From contig JAKSZU010000009.1 of assembly GCA_026018925.1 (NCBI GenBank), positions 69,800,949 through 69,864,948 of the forward strand: 64,000 nucleotides of DNA, given 5' to 3'. The notes beneath the pieces are model-generated. The model had not been told where the DNA came from. It saw only the letters and a list, made by a program, of their open reading frames with translations, and did no database searches. This document shows positions 57,172 to 64,000 of the stretch, piece by piece. The stretch is from Tupaia tana. Its lineage: Eukaryota > Chordata > Mammalia > Scandentia > Tupaiidae. The stretch's first letter is position 1; each line of letters opens with the position of its first letter. The position numbers were made by a program, and so were the translations under genes.

Positions 57172-58660
57172 AGATACATTCAACATTTTAAGGCGAACTT
57201 TGATGTTCCAGAGAAGATTCAGGGAAGGATTATTAGAATGGTATATGGTTGTAAACCACATTATATAGGAATGGTAAAAGAAACTGAAGCTGTTTTCTCA
57301 GGGAGATATATAACTTTCTTCAAATACTTAGTGAGGTACTATAAAAATGAGAAAAAAGCACATTTTTGCAACAAATAACACTGCAAAAATAATTTATAAG
57401 GAAGTTGATATCTTAGTTTGATATAAAATCTTTTGCTGAAATGATATTTTAATTGAGAGACAAGTTATCTATCACTGAAGATGTTTAAAGCACACACTGA
57501 ATAATGACTATTTGTCAATAATATCAGACAAGAGGTTGGACTCTGAGCATTTTCCCCCAAATTCTTATGCTCATCAATGATGAGCATCTTGGCTCAAAAC
57601 AATAAGCAGAATAACCTTAAAAAGTCAAGATATGGTTTCATATATTCAAGAAACAACACACTGCCTGAGTTCTTGGTGGGAGGAAAACATGCACAAGGGC
57701 TTTCCTTAATTTATACATTGTCTAGACCTTACCTTGCATCTTATACTGAAATTTACAATTCTAAGCAAATATATGTCTTGGTAATAATAAAGTAACCTTT
57801 AAAGCATAATTTGATATATAGCATTGTTTCATTGGCGGCAATGGATAAGAACAATATATGGCATCATTACAATAAAGGTGAGTGAATATTAGTAAAGTTA
57901 ATGAAAAATACATGTACAAATTGAGCAGTGCAATGCTCTAAGTCATTATGAGAGTGGACATTATTTCTGACAGTTGCAGTTCAGACACTATTATAGTGAA
58001 ATTCTAAATATCTCTATTTTAGAAATGACAGAGTATATGAGTTCAAGAAGTAAAGACAATAAAATTATGTGAAACTATGAGCAAACGTGTTTATAGTTTA
58101 AATAACCAACATTATTTGCTATATCGTCAACAAAACAGTTTATTCCTAGAAAATTATGCATTTACTTTAATATAACCATCATTTGAAAAATTTATACTAC
58201 AGAAACAAGCCCCGTTTATGACTGGTATAGCTATTTGCTATCAAGTAGCTATGTTTCACCTGTAATTTAATCTAAACTATTTGCAATGTGTTAATATTTT
58301 CTTACCATAGATTTAATGCTCATGCTATCATAGTGTGTTGTGTTGAATTTCAATTATGGTGTTGCTTTCTTTATTTTTATCCTTTCAAAAATATTTTATA
58401 TAGTTTTGTATTTTAGAACTAGTATAAGCCAATTAAACCAAGGCCACACAGTAGAAGAGTAAGAAAAATATCTCAAGAATTTTGTAATTTGGGGCTGTAT
58501 ATTCGTAAATTAAAACTACTGAGTATGTATAAGAACATCATTAACCTTAAATATTCATGTTAACTCCTTTCTTTTCCAATTTTTCCAGCTAAGGGTCCTA
58601 ATGTTATCTTTGTTTTTCAGTGAAATATCTTGATTCATTAGCTGTTAAAGGCCTTAGTTT
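57172..58660. other. Unassigned DNA, about 1.5 kb
   Basis: No recognised feature; short chance open frames only. Confidence 0.35.
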
Positions 58661-58662
58661 GT

Positions 58663-58937
58663 CATTTTATTTATTTATTTATTTATTTATTTATTTTATT
58701 TATTTATTTTTGCCATAGGGTATGTGTGCTTGCAGGAGTGACAGAGATAGTGAGAAGTGAGAAATCACTCCCCCAGGGGGAATGGCCATGTCACAATCCC
58801 TTCTCCTCTATTCTCCTGGGATTTTGGACACATGCCCATGAACGCCTGGTGTGAGTTTCCAGATGTGTACTAGACTCCAACTTCAATTGGCCATATATTT
58901 GTCCAGCACCTTAACCACTACACCACCTGCTGACTCC
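58663..58937 (-). mobile_element. tRNA-derived SINE, old subtype
   Basis: (TTTA)n tail at 58668-58708, TTTTTGCCATAGGG, then the middle, and CACCACCTGCTGACTCC at the head. Confidence 0.85.
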
Positions 58938-60284
58938 AAAAAGCTTTTCTAAAATAATCTAGTTTAATGAAAAAAAAAATCTCTTAAGAAAAAAAAAATC
59001 TCTTAAGATTTATAATAAATGACATATTTAAATTTATATGCTTATTTTTCAATATATTTTTTGCTACCCATTCAGATATATAATTTGGAGTACACATGTA
59101 CACACATAGACACACACACACACAATCACATAAGAGAAAATTTTATGTACTACAACACAATTAATACCCTATTAGTATTTCTGTACCTCCATACTCAATT
59201 TTCTACACTGCGTCAATACCCTGCCCCATCCTGGTTCGTGTTTCTTGAAATAAACAAAGAATGTCTTACTGTCAACCATAGTCACCGTATGTCTCTGCTT
59301 TTCCTCCCTCATTCTAGTTCCCAGATGTGTAAAATCCTATAAACAGAATAAAGTACAATTAATTAATGTGCATTTATTTTATTGAGTATTATAAATTCCA
59401 TTTGTTCAGCAAAGTACTTTCATTACATTGCCCACTTGAACTAGTGACAATTTACATTAATAAGAGTGTTATTTCCTTTTCTTTTAATTATGAAAAATGT
59501 TTTTATTGTAAAATCATTTGGAAAAAAGTGTACTTTTTAAGATAAAATATTTGAGAACTGAAAATTTCAAACAAAAAATGGATTATTATGGTATTATAAA
59601 ATTGTTAGAAAGTTTACCCAAATTCATCATTATGTGTGCTGTGTACAAAGGAGGTCCAGTTTCTTAAGACAGAAGCTAACTGGATCACCCTACTTCTTTT
59701 ATCTAGAGTACTGGCACATGTCCTAGGCTCAGCTAACTGTATATTTCTGTCTAATATGTACCATTTCTAAGTAATGATGCAAAGGCAGTGTCAGTTGAGA
59801 AATTATTCACAGTGGCTTAAATTTCATTGGAATCAGTGGAAATGAAGCTGCATGTCCAGCAGTAGCAACAGCTGCTGGTACTAGCTGTGGTAGTACTATT
59901 CTAACAGGACTTACATTGCTTTCTTGAGACTGTGTCTTCTGCTTGCTGTTTTCTGAACCTAGTTCTCAAATCCTTTATAGATTACATGAGCTCTCAAATT
60001 ACTTCCTCTAAATCAATTTTCTGCTCATGTTAGGTAGATATAATTTTTGTGGTCTAAACCAAAATATATGACTAATAGCTAGGTAGATACTAAAGGTGGG
60101 TTTTAGGCACACTTGCCAGATGAGATGTGTTCCCTTGTCTGAAATCTCACATGTTGGCATTAGTTTGCAAAAGAAACAATTTCTTTTAAGCACTATTCGA
60201 GTTCATACCTAGAGTCAAACAGCATCATACCTCAGTGACACTCGGAAATAAGCGAGCTAAGGCTTGGTTAAGAGAGTAAACTAA
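58938..60284. other. Unassigned DNA; 59040-59340 may be an old LINE-1 end
   Basis: CTGTCAACCATAGTCACCG and CCCTCATTCTAGTTCCCAG recall an antisense LINE-1 3' region, weakly. A (CA)n run lies at 59100-59125. The rest is unassigned. Confidence 0.3.
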
Positions 60285-60297
60285 AAATAAAGATTGT

Positions 60298-60582
60298 GGG
60301 AACCAGCAGTTAGCATAATGGCTATGTAGCTGGACTCCCACGTAGTCGACCGCGGTTCGCGTCCCGGACCCGGTGACTTAAAACTCACGCCAGGCGCGTG
60401 TGCATACGTGCCCAAGGTCCCTAGAGGAGAATGGAGGAGAAGGGATTGTGGCATGGCCATCCCCCCTGGGGGGTGATTTCTCACTTTCTGTCTCTCTCTC
60501 TCTGTCTGTCTGGCGAGTGCACACGCCCTATAGTGAAAAATCTCTCAAAAAAATAAATAAGTAAAAATAAAATAAAATAAAA
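60298..60582 (+). mobile_element. tRNA-derived SINE, young subtype
   Basis: A box TAGCATAATGG, B box GGTTCGCGTCC. Tail (AAAAT)n. Target-site duplication AAATAAAGATTG at 60285-60296 and about 60583-60596. Confidence 0.93.
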
Positions 60583-60599
60583 TAAAATAAAGATTGCAA

Positions 60600-60884
60600 A
60601 AATACTATTTTCTATTCAGGTATAAAACATGGCACTCCACAGTATACAATGATAATATGGTTCATTTATAATCCATATAAACTTGGATAAAGTGTTCATT
60701 GACTGCTTGACATTTCTAGCACCACGTACAGCACTATGTAGAGCGTGAGAATTCAAAGATAACAGGTCAAAGTGGCTGTTTTGACAGCACTGAACTGCCT
60801 AAAAGAAAAAAAATGACAAGCCTGAAATATTAAATTCTCAGTTAAAGACAGGAATTGAAACTCTGGGACTTAGTATCACCAAAA

Positions 60885-60931
<47 letters not shown>

Positions 60932-61566
60932 ATAAATAAATAAATATGTTTCTTTTTCAGCCCAGGGACCAAGTAGCTAAAGTCTAAATTTAATATCTAG
61001 TTTCACATTTTGCTACATTAGAACAGTTGAACCCATAGCCTTCCAATGTATCTAAAGTGAAAGTCAAAGACTATAATTCCATAACTTAAACTGAGGCCAT
61101 GTGGACATATTCATCAAGCTTTCTTGCCAGGAAAGCACCCTTATCTTTCTTGTCCAATGAGACTATTCTCTTGATTGAAATTTCTAACTTTCTTGCCTGA
61201 TGAAGTTACTTTGCAAAAGACATACTTTGTTTTGAAAACTCTAGATTTATACCTAGAATTAAATAATAACGTGGCTCATGACATATCGTTAAAGTCAAAT
61301 CTGGGTCTAGAATGTTTATGCAAAAATATCTTAAGACTTTATAGTGCTTGTATCTGAATAATGATCATAGATTAGAGCATGAAAACAAAAGCAAATATAA
61401 TTTTATATGCTTTTAATAGTATCAGTGTCTTTGCTAAAGATTTGCAAAGCACTGAAACTATCTCAGAAAGTAAAAGCAGAAAGTAATTCCAATAAATTGT
61501 TTGGCTCTTTGACTGAAGTTTATATTCAATGACGGCTCATATTAAGCAACATTCAGATGTCAGGAT
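60600..61566. other. Unassigned DNA with an (AACT)n repeat
   Basis: (AACT)n then (AAAT)n at 60885-60945. The rest has no recognised feature. Confidence 0.4.
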
Positions 61567-62470
61567 TTCTTTTTTTTCTTTTTGCCATTTATTTATTTAT
61601 TTTTTGTATTTTCACAAACATTTACTTTACGTATCAAAAATTTTTTGCTCATACTCCATAATTCTTAATAAACAACTTTCAAAATTTCAAAATATTGAAT
61701 TTTAAAGATAATGTTCAAAATATTTCTGATAATTTTGTATAATTTTGTTGTGACTCTATAACAACAGAGACAGTATGGTTTTAAATATTTTTGAGAAAAT
61801 ATTTACATGTCAACTGCTCAAATTGTTGAAAAGCAAATGCCCGGCACACTAGTCACACATAAACCGTCCCAATTCAGCCCTGCCTACAAAGTATTCTGTG
61901 ATATACCATCTGCTAGCAAAGATCAGTCTCTTTTTCTTCCTTCAAAGTCTTTCTCAAGATAAGCCTCTGGTGTGGTTGCTCTCTTGCAATCTCTACTGAT
62001 TACAACGCTGGGCTGGAGAAATCCAGGTTATTTTATGTTATGAATTCTTTCATATATCTTCTCTAATCCTCTCTGCCAGGTAGAACTATTTATGGTGCCA
62101 GGCCATCTTTCTAAGAGCTTCTGTTGGCTTACTTGAGATCCACCTTAGTTCCATAGTTTTCTGATTAATCTTCAGGTATGACATTCCCAGTCTAATAATG
62201 AATATTTCCAATTTCTGATTCAATGCAACAAGCATTACTGAACTTAGGCAAATAAGCCTTCTGCCACAAAATAAGAATGCTCCCAAATATTTCCAATTCC
62301 AGAAGAGTCAGGAAGGAAAAGTTTGTTTCCATTTAAAGAAACAAACAAGAAAAATATTTTAACAAATTGCTAAACCTATCAACAACTCAAAAGAAAGTAA
62401 AATGTTTAAATTGGGAAAACAAAGCATAGTAAAAAAATCAGTAAAGTTTTATTCAAAAGTCATAAAATTC

Positions 62471-62728
62471 GGGAACCAGCAGTTAGCGTAACGGCTATGT
62501 CGCTGGACTCCCACGTAGTCGACCACGGTTCGCGTCCCGGACCTGGTGGCGTAAAACTCACGCAGGGCGCGGTGTGCGTGCGTGCCCAAGATCCCGAGAG
62601 GAGAATGGAGGAGAAGGGATTGCGGCGTGACCATCCCCCCTGGGGGGTGATTCCTCGCTTTCTGTCTCTATGTCTCTCTCTGTCTGTCTGGCGAGCACAC
62701 GCGCCCTATAGCAAAAACCTCTCAAAAA
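62471..62728 (+). mobile_element. tRNA-derived SINE, young subtype
   Basis: A box TAGCGTAACGG, B box GGTTCGCGTCC, target-site duplication AAAGTCATAAAATTC at 62456-62470 and 62730-62744. Inserted in the tail of the ORF1-only element. Confidence 0.94.
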
Positions 62729-62963
62729 AGAAAGTCATAAAATTCTATTTCGTGATTTCAGTCATCTTCAAATGCTCTTCTGTTGAATATGCAGTGTTAC
62801 TGTGGTCCAATCTTTCCTATTAAATCCTAGAAGATAACATTCAAGGTTAGTATTGATTATTTCTTGTCCTTAGCATTAAATTGGTCATTTTCTTGGTGGC
62901 CTTTTGTTCTCTTATTTCTGTATGTGTCTTCAGTTTTCCTGGTTGAGCTTCCTTTCAGAACTT

Positions 62964-63257
62964 TTTTTTTTTCTTTTTTTGGAGAGTTTTTTTTTTTTTC
63001 CTTTTTTTTTTTTTTTTTCTTATTGGGCGCATGTGCTTGCCAGAAAGACAGAGAGAGACAGAGAGATAGAAAGCGAAAAATCACCCCACAGAGGGGATGG
63101 CCACACCGAAATCCCTTCTCCTCCATTTCCCTCTCGGGATCTTGGGCACGCATGCACACACGCCCAGCGTGAGTTTAAGCCACCGGGTCCGGGACTCAAA
63201 CCGCAGTCGACTATGTGGGAGTCCAGCAACATAGCCATTACGCTAACTGCTGGTCCC
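62964..63257 (-). mobile_element. tRNA-derived SINE with expanded T-rich tail
   Basis: T-rich stretch at 62964-63020 with two internal non-T patches (GGAGAG, CC). Target-site duplication CCTTTCAGAACTT at 62951-62963 and 63258-63270, in ORF1 of the ORF1-only element. Confidence 0.93.
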
Positions 63258-64000
63258 CCTTTCAGAACTTCTTGAAGAGTGAGTCTGCTATTAGCAAATT
63301 CTTTTAGGTTTTGTTTATCTAAGAATGCTTTTATCCTTTCTTTCCATATAAAAGATAGTCTTGCCGGGTATAGTATTCTTGGTTGAAACTGTTTTTCACT
63401 TAACACTTTGAATATATTTTCCCATTCTTTCCTTGCTCCCATTGTTTCTGATGAGAGGTCTGAGGTTAACCTGATTGGATAACCTTTATACATAACCTGA
63501 CGTTTCTCTCTTGCCAAGTTTAGTATCTTGTCTTTGTAGATTTAGCCAGTCTGGCTATTGTGTGCCTTGGAGGAGATCTTCTTGGGATGATTATACTAGG
63601 GGTCCTTTATATTTCTTGGGTCTAGATATTTGAATACCTCTCTAGATTTGGAAAGTTTTCTTCCAAGATTTTATGGAATAGATTATCAATGCCCTTAATT
63701 AGTTTTCTCACATTCTGGGATACTGATTATCCAAATATTTGGCCACTTAATGTTGTCTAGTATTTCTCACGTAGTATTCTCATTTTGGGGGGTTATTTTC
63801 GCAGGTTTTTTTGGCTAATTTTTCTAGATCAGAGGTTTTGCCTTCAACATATGAGATTCAATTTTCTGCATGGACTAATCTGCTTTTAATACTTTCGAGG
63901 GAGGTTTTGAATTCCTAAATGGCAGCCTTCATCTCTAATATCTCCATCTGATTCTTTTTTATGGTGTATATTTCCTCTTTCAGGTCATGGAAGAACTTCA

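Larger units (their letters stand above)
61567..64000 (-). mobile_element. ORF1-only LINE-1 derivative, cut by the window edge
   Basis: The 3' tail (61567-62850) matches 17673-18690 closely (TAACAACAGAGACAGTATGG, TTCAGCCCTGCCTAC, GGAGTCAGGAAGG in order). It then passes the same junction into ORF1 at about 62930. ORF1 on the minus strand keeps a long open part with KRQVMYKGYPIRLTSDLSSET, SEKQFQPRILYPARLSFIW and LDKQNLKEFANS; the coiled-coil region reaches the right edge. Two SINEs inserted (62471-62728 plus strand, 62964-63257 minus strand). The leader lies outside the window. Confidence 0.75.

Noticed and set aside
60885-60945. CRISPR-like or functional tandem array
   Set aside because: It is a simple (AACT)n/(AAAT)n microsatellite in a mammalian genome.

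Overview
This window is nuclear DNA from a placental mammal. It is an AT-rich intergenic stretch with no intact protein-coding gene that I can support. Almost all of it is retrotransposon debris: nested LINE-1 copies, about 40 copies of one tRNA-derived SINE family, four processed pseudogenes, a solo LTR, small palindromic DNA transposons, and ancient L2 and MIR fragments. The SINE has A and B boxes, a pyrimidine-rich 3' part and an A-tail. It is not Alu, B1/B2, Bov-tA, a carnivore SINEC or a rabbit C repeat as I know them. The best match from memory is the tRNA-derived SINE of colugos (Dermoptera, e.g. Galeopterus), held at about 50%; the mammalian assignment itself is firm.

Layout. 1-2300: a LINE-1 3' end inserted in an older LINE-1, with SINEs. 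2300-9500: mostly old or single-copy-like DNA with SINEs and a probable ERV-L-like fossil. 9517-10579: a solo LTR on the minus strand. 10620-22530: the remains of a long plus-strand LINE-1, broken by SINEs, a LINE-1 3' end and a complete 2.8 kb minus-strand element that carries LINE-1 ORF1 but no ORF2. 23500-24100: an ancient repeat. 24690-39165: successive plus-strand LINE-1 pieces, with UBE2V2 and RPL6 processed pseudogenes. 39559-42310: another ORF1-only element on the minus strand. 43863-44834: a PCBD1 retrocopy. 46755-48770: a PSMC1 retrocopy that itself carries a 5'-inverted LINE-1. 50880-61560: fossil LINE-1, L2, MIR, MADE1-like elements, SINEs and unassigned DNA. 61567-64000: a third ORF1-only element running off the right edge.

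The most interesting signal is the repeated ORF1-only LINE-1 derivative. Three copies (17673-20454, about 40498-42310, 61567-64000) have a 5' leader, an ORF1-related region, and then a switch near the expected start of ORF2 into a long 3' tail unrelated to ORF2. A fourth copy (28435-30190) joins ORF1 directly to a LINE-1 3' end. This is the organisation of HAL1 (half-LINE-1) elements and suggests an active or recently active ORF1-only lineage that used LINE-1 reverse transcriptase in trans. Other notable items are a PCBD1 retrocopy whose only coding lesion is one nonsense codon, a microsatellite that contains copied pieces of its own flanks, a perfect 23-bp inverted repeat, and 80-bp mariner-type hairpins. 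No genes here act together in a pathway; what links the elements is LINE-1 retrotransposition, which left target-site duplications (TSDs) around SINEs, retrocopies and ORF1-only elements.
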